This document shows positions 54,733-63,473 of a stretch of 64,000 bases of DNA, piece after piece. Origin of the DNA: Streptomyces sp. NBC_00271 (GTDB lineage Bacteria; Actinomycetota; Actinomycetes; Streptomycetales; Streptomycetaceae). Location of the stretch: positions 2,914,001-2,978,000 of the forward strand of contig NZ_CP108070.1 of NCBI RefSeq assembly GCF_036178845.1, given 5' to 3'. Each line of letters opens with the position of its first letter. The stretch's first letter is position 1. The notes beneath the pieces were generated by a model. That model had not been told where the DNA came from. It saw only the letters and a program-made list of their open reading frames with translations, and did not search any database. The translations under genes and the position numbers were made by a program.

Positions 54733-55977
54733 TTACTCGGAAGCGTTCAGCGGGCTGTGCACACCCACGTTCACGACCTCGCCGATGACGATCACCGCCG
54801 GGGGCTTCACGTCCTCGGCGCGTACGGTCTCGGCGACCGTGGCCAGGGTCGCATCGACGCGGCGCTGGGCGGCGGTCGTGCCTTCCTGGACCAGGGCGAC
54901 CGGGGTGTCGGCCGGCTTGCCGTGCGCGGTCAGCGTCTCGGCGATCCGGCCGATCTTGTCGACGCCCATGAGGACGACGAGCGTGCCGCGCAGCCGGGCG
55001 AGGGCCGGCCAGTCGACGAGGGATCGCTCGTCGTCAGGGGCGACATGACCACTGACCACGGTGAACTCATGTGCGACACCGCGGTGGGTGACCGGGATAC
55101 CGGCCGCACCCGGCACCGAGATCGAACTGGAGATGCCGGGGACGACCGTGCAGGCGATGCCCGCCTCGGCGAGCGCCTGGGCCTCCTCCATGCCGCGGCC
55201 GAAGACGAACGGGTCGCCGCCCTTGAGCCGGACGACCGACTTGCCCTGCTTCGCGTGCTCGATGAGCGCGTTGTTGATGGCCTCCTGGGCCATGTAGCGG
55301 CCGTAGGGGATCTTCGCCGCGTCGATCACCTCGACGTGCGGCGGGAGTTCGGCGAGCAGGTCGCGCGGACCGAGGCGGTCGGCGATGACCACATCGGCCT
55401 CGGCGAGCAGTCGCCGGCCGCGGACCGTGATCAGGTCGGGGTCGCCGGGGCCGCCGCCGACCAGGGCGACACCCGGGGTGCGGGTGCGGTGGTGGGGTGC
55501 CACGAGGGTCCCGTCGCGCAGACCCTCGACCACCGCGTCGCGGATCGCGGCGGTGTGGCGCGGGTCGCGGCCCTTGGCGTTCGTGGTGAGGACGGCGACC
55601 GTGACGCCCTCGCTGTGCCCGGTGGCCGGGGTCCAGGCGGTCGCCGCGTCGGCGTCGTCGGAGCGGACGCACCAGACGCGGTGGCGCTCCGCCTCCGCGG
55701 AGGCGTCCGTGTTCGCCTGCCGGTCACTGGTCGCGATCAGGGCGTACCAGGCGTCGGCGAGGTCGCCGTCCTCGTACGGGCGCTTCGTCCAGGTGATCTC
55801 GCCCGCGTCCGCCATCGCCTCGACGGAGGGGGTGGCCTCGGGTGACACGAGGTGGATGTCCGCGCCTGACGCGATGAGCGCCGGAAGGCGGCGCTGGGCG
55901 ACCTGGCCGCCGCCGAGGACGACTACGCGGCGACCGGTGAGGCGGAGGCCTACAGGGTAGGCGGGGTTTTCGGCCAT
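54733..55977 (-). CDS. cobA: Uroporphyrinogen-III C-methyltransferase fused to precorrin-2 dehydrogenase-like domain (CysG-like)
   Basis: This 414-aa protein has two parts. Residues 1-~150 contain a Rossmann-type VVVLGGGQVAQRRLPALIAS, as in the CysG/Met8 NAD-dependent precorrin-2 oxidase/ferrochelatase. Residues ~165-410 are a SAM uroporphyrinogen-III methyltransferase: VALVGGGPGDPDLITVRGRR and VRLKGGDPFVFGRGMEEAQA. It should make precorrin-2 (and siroheme) from uroporphyrinogen III for the cobalamin pathway with the next genes. ATG 55977. Confidence 0.93.
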   Translation of the reverse strand: MAENPAYPVGLRLTGRRVVVLGGGQVAQRRLPALIASGADIHLVSPEATPSVEAMADAGEITWTKRPYEDGDLADAWYALIATSDRQANTDASAEAERHRVWCVRSDDADAATAWTPATGHSEGVTVAVLTTNAKGRDPRHTAAIRDAVVEGLRDGTLVAPHHRTRTPGVALVGGGPGDPDLITVRGRRLLAEADVVIADRLGPRDLLAELPPHVEVIDAAKIPYGRYMAQEAINNALIEHAKQGKSVVRLKGGDPFVFGRGMEEAQALAEAGIACTVVPGISSSISVPGAAGIPVTHRGVAHEFTVVSGHVAPDDERSLVDWPALARLRGTLVVLMGVDKIGRIAETLTAHGKPADTPVALVQEGTTAAQRRVDATLATVAETVRAEDVKPPAVIVIGEVVNVGVHSPLNASE

Positions 55978-56181
55978 GGCGGTGCGGCTCCTCGTACGGG
56001 GCCGCTGCGCTCGGCTGGAGCGGCCTTGACGTGCTGTTTTGAGTGCGGGTCCACGATACGGCGGGGGCGGGAGGGGCTCCTTCCCCCAGCCCGCCCCGTC
56101 CCGTCCGGCAGTGACACGGTGCGGCTCCGCCGCGTGGGGGCTGCGCCCCCGAACGCCCGCACGAACGGGTGCGTCGTCGGT

Positions 56182-59100
56182 CTACTTCTCGGTGACCCCT
56201 GCGGAGTCGAACGTCGCCACCTCGTGCATCGCCCTCGCCGCGCTCTGGACCACCGGCAGCGCCAACAGGGCGCCTGTGCCCTCGCCTAGGCGCAGGTCCA
56301 GGTCGATCAGGGGGCGCAGGCCCAGCTTGTTCAGGGCGGCGACGTGGCCGGGCTCGGCGCTGCGGTGACCCGCGATGCACGCCGCGAGGACCTCGGGGGC
56401 GATGGCGCGGGCCACGAGGGCGGCGGCACCGGCGCTGACGCCGTCCAGGATCACCGGCGTACGCAGGGAGGCGCCACCGAGGAGCAGGCCGACCATGGCG
56501 GCGTGTTCGAGGCCGCCGATCGCGGCGAGGACCCCGATGGGGTCGGCCGGGTCCGGCTGGTGCAGTTCGATGGCGCGGCGCACGACCTCGGTCTTGCGGG
56601 CGAGGGTCTCGTCGTTGATGCCGGTGCCGCGGCCCGTCACCTCGGACGGGTCGCTGTCCGTGAAGACGGAGATCAGGGCCGCCGACGCCGTCGTGTTGGC
56701 GATGCCCATCTCGCCGGTCAGCAAGGCCTTGTTGCCGGCCGCCACGAGGTCGCGGGCCGTCTCGATGCCCACCTCGATGGCGGCCGTGACCTCTTCGCGG
56801 GTCATCGCGGGCCCGGTCGTCATGTCGGCGGTGCCCGCGCGGACCTTGCGCGGGAGGAGACCCGGGGTCGCGGGGAGGTCGGAGGCGACACCCACGTCGA
56901 CGACGCAGACCTCGGCACCCACCTGGTTGGCGAAGGCGTTGCAGACCGCGCCGCCGCCCAGGAAGTTGGCCACCATCTGGCCGGTGACCTCCTGCGGCCA
57001 GGGGGTGACGCCCTGGGCGTGCACACCGTGGTCGCCCGCGAAGATCGCGACGGCGGCGGGCTCCGGGATCGGCGGCGGGCACATCCGGGACAGGCCGGAC
57101 AGCTGCGCGGAGATGATCTCCAGCATGCCGAGCGCGCCCGCGGGCTTGGTCATCCGCTTCTGGCGCTCCCACGCCTCACCGAGCGCCTTGGCGTCCAGCG
57201 GGCGGATGTTGGAGACCGTCTCGGCGAGCAGGTCGTGCGGCTCCTCACCGGGCAGCGCGCGACGGCCGTACGTCTCCTCGTGCACGACCCAGGACAGCGG
57301 GCGGCGCTTGGACCAGCCGGCCTGCATCAGCTCCGGCTCCTCGGGGAACTCGTCGACATAGCCGACGCAGAGGTACGCCACCACGTCCAGGTGCTCGGGC
57401 AGGCCGAGGGCGCGGACCATCTCGCGCTCGTCGAAGAAGCTGACCCAGCCGACGCCGAGGCCCTCGGCGCGGGCCGCGAGCCACAGGTTCTGGACCGCGA
57501 GCGCGGAGGAGTAGGGGGCCATCTGGGGCTGGGTGTGACGGCCCAGGGTGTGACGGCCGCCGCGGGTCGGGTCGGCGGTGACGACGATGTTCACCGGGGT
57601 GTCGAGGATGGCCTCGATCTTCAGTTCCTTGAACTGCTTCGCGCGCCCCTTGGGCAGCGACTTGGCGTACGCCTCGCGCTGACGGGCGGCCAGTTCGTGC
57701 ATCGTGCGCCGGGTCTCGGCGGAGCGGATGACGACGAAGTCCCAGGGCTGGGAGTGGCCCACGGACGGCGCGGTGTGCGCGGCCTCGAGGACCCGCAGCA
57801 GCACGTCGTGCGGGATCGGGTCGCTGCGGAAGCCGTTGCGGATGTCGCGGCGCTCGCGCATCACGCGCAGCACGGCCTCGCGCTCGGCGTCGTCGTAGCC
57901 GGGGGCCGCGGGGCCGGTGGACTCTCGTACGTCTTCCACTGCGGCCGTGCTCTCTTCCTGGTCGGCGACCTGGGTGTCCAGGTCGTCCGCTTGCTGTGCG
58001 ACTACTACGGGCTCCGGGTCCGCCTCGAACGGCTCCGGTACGGGGGGTGTCTCGGCTTCGGCCTCGCGGGGCGCGGGAACCGGGGCGACGGGCCGCTCCT
58101 CGATGGCGGGCTCCGCCTCGGCGAGAGGGGCGAGGGGAGCCTCCTGGCTCTCCACCGCCACCGCTTCCGCCATCGCCGGGGGCTCTTCGACGGGAGGCTC
58201 TTCGACCGGGGGCCGCTCCGCCGTGGGCAGCGGCGGCACGGTCATGGCGTGCGGCGGGGTCGGGGCCAGGTGCGGGGTCGTCGGCACCGTGCCCTCGACG
58301 GGCACGAACTGGCCGAAAGACTGGTCCGCGGCGGAGTCCAGAGGGGCGCCCTGGAATCCGGGTGCGCCTGCCGTGTCGCCGGGGCGGTGCTCACCGTGCG
58401 ACTGGTTCGTGGCCGCGTGCGGCGCCTGTGCGTGGGCGGCGACGCCGACCGGTACACCGGCACCGGCCTCGGCGAACGCGGCGTGGGCCTCGGCGGGGGC
58501 CGCGAACTGCGCGGCCTGGACCGGGAAGGCCTCGACGCCGGGGAGTGCCTGTCCGTACGAGTCGTCCGCGGCGTGCGCCACCTGCGCCTGGGCCTCGGCG
58601 GCGGCGTGGGCGGCGGACACCACGAGGGGTTCCGGGGCGAACTCGGGCTGCGGGGCCTCCGCGAGGGACGCGGGCTCCACGCCCGTGTCCGCCAACTGGA
58701 CCACGAGTTCCGGAGTGTGGACACCTGCTTCCGGGAACCGAGCGGCCTGAGCCGGGAACCGGGGCGCCTGGTCCACCGGGTGGGCGACGGACTCGGCGAG
58801 GTGGGTGGCCTGGTCCGCGAGTTGGGGGGCCTGTTCGGTGGCCTGCGGCTCGGCCGCGGGCGTCGACTGCGGGTCCTGCGCGGGCTCGAGCACCTGCTCG
58901 GTCGCCAAGGGCTCCCCCGCCTCGGAAACCCGTGCCGGGGTGTCGGCGAGGTGCCCGGCGGAGTCGTCCGCGGTCGGGGTCAGGTGCGGGAGGTCCTGGG
59001 CGACCGGGAAAGGTGTCGAAGCGGCGGCGGCCGTCGGGTCCTCGGGGGCCGGGAAGCCGTCCGGCGCGGGCTCGGCCTCAGGGCCCGCAGCCGCCTCAAG

Positions 59101-60009
59101 GCTCGGCTCGGCCTCAGGGCCCGGCGCCACCTCGAAGCTCGGCCCCGCCTCAAAGCTCGGCCCGGCCTCGGGGCTCGGCGCGACCTCCACCGCCTGCTGG
59201 ACGAAGTGACCCTCCGACGCCTCGGGCATGTGGCCGGTCTCCGGAGCCTGGGGCACCTGCGCGAATCCCTGAGCCTCGACCACCTCGACCGCTTCCGCGG
59301 CCTGGGGAACCGGGGCGAATTCCGCGGGCTCGGCGGCCTCCGCGACCGGCGCCGCCTCCGGCACCGTCAGCGCCTCGGCGACCGCTCCGGCCTCGGGGCC
59401 CTGGACGGCCGACGGGACGACCGTTTCTGCTGCCGTCCCCTCGGGACCCACCGACGGCGCTCCCCACGGCACCGCGCCCTGCGGCGGGATCTCGGAGAGC
59501 TGCGATACGTCGAGGTACTCGGGACCGGTCGTCGGGGGACCCGCGTGCCGTACCGGAGTTGGCGGAGTCACGGGGTTCATCGGGGTGGCCATGGGCGCGG
59601 CGGCGGGGCCGCGGTCGGCGAGCGAGCGCACCGGGCTCGCGGAGCCGTCCGGAGTCGGCGGCCCGAGGTGCAGCGGACGGCGCGGCGCCGTCGGCTGCGG
59701 GGTGGCCGCGGGGCCGGGTACGCGGACGCCACTGAGGTCGAGCGAACCGCTGTCCCGGCCGGCCGTCTCATGCGGACCCGGCTCATGGACGAGAGGCTGC
59801 TCCTCGACGAGGGGCTGCGGGGGCGGCGGGGCCACCTCGTTGCCCCACGCTCCCTGTGCGCCCGGCATGAGAAGCAGGTCGTCGTCCTCGGCGGGGTTCT
59901 CGGAGGGGTCGAGGAAGGTGTACGCGCCCGGGGCGGAGACGCCCGGCTGCTCCACCATGCCTGCGTTCTCCGGCAGTCCCTCGCCCGGGACCTGGCCGGT
60001 GTCGGTCAT
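56182..60009 (-). CDS. BluB-CobT fusion with long low-complexity N-terminus
   Basis: A 1275-aa single frame. Residues 1-~700 are low-complexity, rich in Pro, Ala, Glu, Gln and Val, with repeats such as PEAGPSFEAGPSFEVAPGPE. Residues ~703-920 match BluB (5,6-dimethylbenzimidazole synthase, flavin-dependent): RVMRERRDIRNGF and HTAPSVGHSQPWDFVVIRSA. Residues ~923-1275 match CobT (nicotinate-nucleotide-DMB phosphoribosyltransferase): IFAGDHGVHAQGVTPWPQEV, LTGEMGIANTTASAALISVF, and catalytic-Glu motif LRLGEGTGALLALP. So one chain could make DMB and activate it to alpha-ribazole phosphate. ATG 60009 has gaggggtacgc upstream; the frame to 60279 is not supported. Confidence 0.9.
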   Translation of the reverse strand: MTDTGQVPGEGLPENAGMVEQPGVSAPGAYTFLDPSENPAEDDDLLLMPGAQGAWGNEVAPPPPQPLVEEQPLVHEPGPHETAGRDSGSLDLSGVRVPGPAATPQPTAPRRPLHLGPPTPDGSASPVRSLADRGPAAAPMATPMNPVTPPTPVRHAGPPTTGPEYLDVSQLSEIPPQGAVPWGAPSVGPEGTAAETVVPSAVQGPEAGAVAEALTVPEAAPVAEAAEPAEFAPVPQAAEAVEVVEAQGFAQVPQAPETGHMPEASEGHFVQQAVEVAPSPEAGPSFEAGPSFEVAPGPEAEPSLEAAAGPEAEPAPDGFPAPEDPTAAAASTPFPVAQDLPHLTPTADDSAGHLADTPARVSEAGEPLATEQVLEPAQDPQSTPAAEPQATEQAPQLADQATHLAESVAHPVDQAPRFPAQAARFPEAGVHTPELVVQLADTGVEPASLAEAPQPEFAPEPLVVSAAHAAAEAQAQVAHAADDSYGQALPGVEAFPVQAAQFAAPAEAHAAFAEAGAGVPVGVAAHAQAPHAATNQSHGEHRPGDTAGAPGFQGAPLDSAADQSFGQFVPVEGTVPTTPHLAPTPPHAMTVPPLPTAERPPVEEPPVEEPPAMAEAVAVESQEAPLAPLAEAEPAIEERPVAPVPAPREAEAETPPVPEPFEADPEPVVVAQQADDLDTQVADQEESTAAVEDVRESTGPAAPGYDDAEREAVLRVMRERRDIRNGFRSDPIPHDVLLRVLEAAHTAPSVGHSQPWDFVVIRSAETRRTMHELAARQREAYAKSLPKGRAKQFKELKIEAILDTPVNIVVTADPTRGGRHTLGRHTQPQMAPYSSALAVQNLWLAARAEGLGVGWVSFFDEREMVRALGLPEHLDVVAYLCVGYVDEFPEEPELMQAGWSKRRPLSWVVHEETYGRRALPGEEPHDLLAETVSNIRPLDAKALGEAWERQKRMTKPAGALGMLEIISAQLSGLSRMCPPPIPEPAAVAIFAGDHGVHAQGVTPWPQEVTGQMVANFLGGGAVCNAFANQVGAEVCVVDVGVASDLPATPGLLPRKVRAGTADMTTGPAMTREEVTAAIEVGIETARDLVAAGNKALLTGEMGIANTTASAALISVFTDSDPSEVTGRGTGINDETLARKTEVVRRAIELHQPDPADPIGVLAAIGGLEHAAMVGLLLGGASLRTPVILDGVSAGAAALVARAIAPEVLAACIAGHRSAEPGHVAALNKLGLRPLIDLDLRLGEGTGALLALPVVQSAARAMHEVATFDSAGVTEK

Positions 60010-60354
60010 GCGTACCCCTCGCCCATCGGTTAGTGCTTCCAAGTCCTGCTCGCCCGGAACGGCGCACCGACCGCCCCGCAGTGAAGAACGAGCGTGCGTG
60101 CCCAGCGGCACGAACGACCGGCAAACAAAGACGACAAAGCCATTAACAGGCATTGTCCCGGTCGTCCGACCCTCGCGACAGCTTGATCCGCGACGGCCCG
60201 CTGTGGACTGCGCCACGTTGCGCGTCCTCAGGTTCTGCCGTACCACACACGCCTCAAAACGGGCGCGTTTTCCGGACATTGGCCTACGAAAGGCCGATCG
60301 CCCTGGAGCGGTACAACGATCGGCCAGCCTACCGCGCGCAGTACGACAACAGGA
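60010..60354. other. Intergenic region upstream of the BluB-CobT gene
   Basis: 345 nt. An inverted repeat ggccgatcg/cgatcggcc (60292-60300 with 60317-60325) lies near the CobL-like stop and may be its terminator, with an alternative small stem ggcct/aggcc at 60281-60295. No cobalamin-riboswitch B12 box was recognised. Confidence 0.45.
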
Positions 60355-61566
60355 TCACGGGTTGCGATCGGGCAGACGGCCTGTGAGCAGGAACGCGACG
60401 CTCCGCTCGGTCTCCGTCCAGGCTCTTGTGTCGAGTTCGACGGACTGAATGAGGGCGCATTCGACCTGATATCCGTGCTCGCTGAGATCACGTCCCACGA
60501 GTTCGGCCGCGTCGCGGGTCGCCGCGTGCGTCACGATGCGCTGCGGACGGCGGTCGGCGACGGCCGAGACGACCTGCACTCCCCCGCCGCCGACGCGTAC
60601 GACATCGGGTTCGGGGAGGTTCTCCAGGATGTGCGGCGCGGTGCCGTGCACGATCTGCATCTGGACGCCGTAGCGGCGCGCTGAGTCCTCGGTGCGGGCG
60701 CAGGAGCCGGGGTTGCGGTCGACGGCGATGACCGCCGCGCCGGTGCGCGCCGCCTCGGTGGCGAAGGCGCCGCTGCCGGAGCCGATGTCCCACACGAGGT
60801 CTCCGACGCGCGGGCCCAGCCGGGCGAGTTGGGCGGCGCGCAGCAGATCCGTTTCGCCTTCGCCCAGTGCGCCGCCGTACGCCTGGGCGGGCAGCGCCCA
60901 GCCGCGCGGTCCGGTGCCCGGGTCGCGTCCGGCGATCCAGCCGCCGTCCTCGGCCGCGGCCACGAAACCGCCGATGACGATGACGACGTTGGGGTCGCGC
61001 CAGGTGTGGTCGGCGGCCTTGTCGGAGGTGAGGATGGTGACCCGCTCGCTCGCGGTGCCGAGTTCCTCGCAGATGACGAAGGTGCGGTGGACTCCTTCGA
61101 GGAGCAGACCGAGTTCGGCGGGGCCGGCGCCTGGCGAGGTGAGGACGGCGACCTTGGTGTGGGCGCGGCAGACGTTCACCGCGCGGCGCAGGGTGCGGCG
61201 GTGCGCCACGACCACCTGTGCGTCGTCCCAGGGCATGCCGGCGCGGGCGAAGGCGGCGGCGACCGAGGAGACGGCGGGCACGACTTCGACCTCCAGGCCG
61301 AACTCGGGGGCACGCAGGGTGCGTACGACTCCGAAGAAGCCGGGGTCGCCGTCGGCGAGGACGACGGCGCTGCCGCGGTGGCCCGCGATGCGGCGGGCGG
61401 CGAGGGAGACGCTGCCGAGGCGGATGCGTTCGGCGGCCCGGGGTACCTCGGGGAGCGCCAGGTGGTGCGCCGCTCCGGCCACCAGGGTGGCCGCGCCGAG
61501 GGCGGAGCGCGCCGCGGCGGTCAAGGGCGAGCCGTCCCAGCCGATCACCGTGACCCGATCGGCCAT
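60355..61566 (-). CDS. Precorrin-6Y C5,15-methyltransferase/decarboxylase, CbiE-CbiT fusion (CobL-like)
   Basis: The 403-aa protein has a CbiE part (1-~205; VTVIGWDGSPLTAAARSALG, ADGDPGFFGVVRTLR) and a CbiT part (~215-403; GDLVWDIGSGSGAFATEAAR, the SAM-binding motif). Two methyl transfers (C5 and C15) and C12 decarboxylation are expected in cobalamin synthesis. ATG 61566 (MADRVTVI) has tggag 7 nt upstream; a frame to 61773 adds a basic leader. Adjacent to the cobT and cobA genes, forming a partial cobalamin cluster. Confidence 0.9.
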   Translation of the reverse strand: MADRVTVIGWDGSPLTAAARSALGAATLVAGAAHHLALPEVPRAAERIRLGSVSLAARRIAGHRGSAVVLADGDPGFFGVVRTLRAPEFGLEVEVVPAVSSVAAAFARAGMPWDDAQVVVAHRRTLRRAVNVCRAHTKVAVLTSPGAGPAELGLLLEGVHRTFVICEELGTASERVTILTSDKAADHTWRDPNVVIVIGGFVAAAEDGGWIAGRDPGTGPRGWALPAQAYGGALGEGETDLLRAAQLARLGPRVGDLVWDIGSGSGAFATEAARTGAAVIAVDRNPGSCARTEDSARRYGVQMQIVHGTAPHILENLPEPDVVRVGGGGVQVVSAVADRRPQRIVTHAATRDAAELVGRDLSEHGYQVECALIQSVELDTRAWTETERSVAFLLTGRLPDRNP

Positions 61567-61741
61567 CGTCGTCAGTCTCCAGAAGGTTTTCGCAGGTCGT
61601 CGGTGGGCAGCCCGCGGGCGGGCTCCGTGAGGGTACCTGGTCTTGCTGGGTGCGGCCGCGCAGGTCGCTGCCGGGTGGGAGCGGTTCTTCCCGGCGCGGT
61701 GCGGGACGTCCCCCGGATTCGGCGCGGGGAATCCCGCCGGT

Positions 61742-62380
61742 TCAGTTCCAGTCGGAGAACGACGTGAAACCACCCGTGTCGGCGAGCTGGTCGCCGACTC
61801 CGTCGAGGTCCTCCGGGAGGAGGCTCCAGACGATGAAGTCGGTGCGCAGGTCCACCCAGCGGCCGTCCTCGGTGCGGGTGTGCGCTATACAGGCGTTGCG
61901 CAGGACGCCCTCGCTGATGCAGCCGATCTTCTGGGCGACCTGCTGGGAGGCGGTGTTGTCGGCCGCCGTGCGCAGTTCGATGCGCTCGAACTTCTGGTCG
62001 CGGAAGAGCCATTGGGCGGTGGCGAGCGCCGCCTCGGAGGCGTAGCCCTCGCCGCGGGCCCAGGGGGCGATGACGTACGACAGTTCGGTGGAGCGCACAT
62101 GCCAGTTGGTCTTGGCGAGTTGCACGATGCCGACCAGGCGCTGGGTGAGGAACTCTGTGACGGCGAGGTCGAGTCCCCGGCCCGCCGTTCGTTCGGTGGG
62201 CGCGTACTCGGTGATCCAGGTGCGGGCCGCGTCCTCGGTGTAGGGCTGGGGCACGTCGGTCCAGGCCCCGACCTGCTCGTCGTTCATCATCGCGGCCAGG
62301 GAGGGGACGTCGTCCTCGTCGAGCGCACGCAGGACCAACCGCTCCGTGCTGATGGAGATGTCGGGGAAGGTGCTGGTCAT
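61742..62380 (-). CDS. GNAT-family N-acetyltransferase (RimJ/RimL-like)
   Basis: The 212-aa protein matches the Acetyltransf_3/RimJ-like fold: STERLVLRALDEDDVPSLAA at the N-terminus, VIAPWARGEGYASEAALATA for the acetyl-CoA loop, and IELRTAADNTASQQVAQKIG with C-terminal IGCISEGVLRNACIAHTRTE. The substrate may be a protein or antibiotic; not visible. ATG 62380 with ggag 6 nt upstream. Confidence 0.88.
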   Translation of the reverse strand: MTSTFPDISISTERLVLRALDEDDVPSLAAMMNDEQVGAWTDVPQPYTEDAARTWITEYAPTERTAGRGLDLAVTEFLTQRLVGIVQLAKTNWHVRSTELSYVIAPWARGEGYASEAALATAQWLFRDQKFERIELRTAADNTASQQVAQKIGCISEGVLRNACIAHTRTEDGRWVDLRTDFIVWSLLPEDLDGVGDQLADTGGFTSFSDWN

Positions 62381-62474
62381 GCGCCGCTCCGTAACCGTCG
62401 GGGACGTCGGGCCCTCGGATCCTTCGGGCCCGCTGAACTGCCCAGCATGCAGCATGAGGCCACCGAACTGCACC

Positions 62475-62511
62475 ACGGGGTCCACTCCGAGTGATGGAGT
62501 GGACCCCGTGC
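62475..62511 (-). terminator. Terminator after metQ
   Basis: A 15-bp perfect stem cacggggtccactcc/ggagtggaccccgtg (62475-62489 with 62497-62511), loop 7 nt. Lies 34 nt past the metQ stop in the leftward direction. No T tract. Confidence 0.85.
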
Positions 62512-62544
62512 GGTGACCCGAGGAGAACGACGGGATGACCGGAA

Positions 62545-63375
62545 CTAGAACGACGGGATGACGGAACCGGCGTACTTGTCCTCGATGAACTTCTTGACCT
62601 CGGGCGAGGTCAGGAGCTTGGCGAGCTTCTTCACCCGCGGGTCGCTCTCGTTGCCCTTCTTGACGGCGAGGAAGTTGCCGTAGGGGTTGTTCGTCGCGGA
62701 CTCCAGGAAGAGCGCGTCCTTGGCCGGCTTGAGGCCGGACGAGATGGCGTAGTTGCCGTTGATCACCGCGGCGTCGACGTCGTCCAGGGAGCGCGGGGTC
62801 TGGGCCGCCTCCAACTCCTTGAACTTGAGGTTCTTCGGGTTCTTCGCGATGTCCTGGGTGGTCGCGCTGTTGCCCGCGCCGTCCTTGAGCGTGATGAGCC
62901 CCTTGGAGGCGAGCAGCTTGAGCGCCCGTGCCTCGTTGACCGTGTCGTTCGGGACGGCGACCGTCGCACCGCTCTTGAGCTCGTCGGTCTTCTTGATCTT
63001 GTGGGAGTAGAGACCGAGCGGTTCCAGGTGGACCGTGACGACGGGCACGATGTGGGTGCCGTTCTTCTTGTTGAAGTCGTCGAGGTACGGCTGGTTCTGG
63101 AAGTAGTTGGCGCCGACGGACCCGTCCTCGGTCGCCGTGTTCGGCGTGACGTAGTCCGTGAACTCCTTGACCTGCAGGTCGAGGCCGGCCTTCTTGGCCA
63201 GGTTGTCCTTGATGTAGTCGAGGATCTCGGCATGCGGGGTGGGGCTCGCGGCGACGACCAGCGGACCGCTGGTGTCGGAGGCGCTGCTGCTCTTGTCCGA
63301 GCCGCAGGCGGAGAGGCCGAGGGTGAGGGCTCCGGCGGCGAGGACTGCGGTGGTGATCTTGGCGGTGTTACGCAC
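62545..63375 (-). CDS. metQ: Methionine-binding lipoprotein MetQ (NlpA family)
   Basis: The 276-aa protein has a lipoprotein signal, MRNTAKITTAVLAAGALTLG then lipobox LSAC, followed by the NlpA-type LVVAASPTPHAEILDYIKDN and VEEFTDYVTPNTA-like residues (KEFTDYVTPNTATEDGSVGA). It should deliver D/L-methionine to MetNI. It follows metI (98 nt gap), so it is in the metN-I-Q operon; any SAM riboswitch would be upstream of the window's right end. Confidence 0.93.
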   Translation of the reverse strand: MRNTAKITTAVLAAGALTLGLSACGSDKSSSASDTSGPLVVAASPTPHAEILDYIKDNLAKKAGLDLQVKEFTDYVTPNTATEDGSVGANYFQNQPYLDDFNKKNGTHIVPVVTVHLEPLGLYSHKIKKTDELKSGATVAVPNDTVNEARALKLLASKGLITLKDGAGNSATTQDIAKNPKNLKFKELEAAQTPRSLDDVDAAVINGNYAISSGLKPAKDALFLESATNNPYGNFLAVKKGNESDPRVKKLAKLLTSPEVKKFIEDKYAGSVIPSF

Positions 63376-63473
63376 GAAAAGTGCCTTTCCTTAAGGGTGG
63401 AACGACCCCGTGGTGGGTGGTTACGGGGAAATCTGCGGGTGGGGGGAGAGAAGCGGAGGGGGTGTTCGGGCGG

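Noticed and set aside
56344..60033. 1229-codon rightward frame antisense to the BluB-CobT gene
   Set aside because: Shadow of the repetitive Pro/Ala/Glu coding region; no motif and no start signal.
60010..60354. Cobalamin riboswitch ahead of the BluB-CobT gene
   Set aside because: No B12-box-like sequence was seen; only a small inverted repeat.
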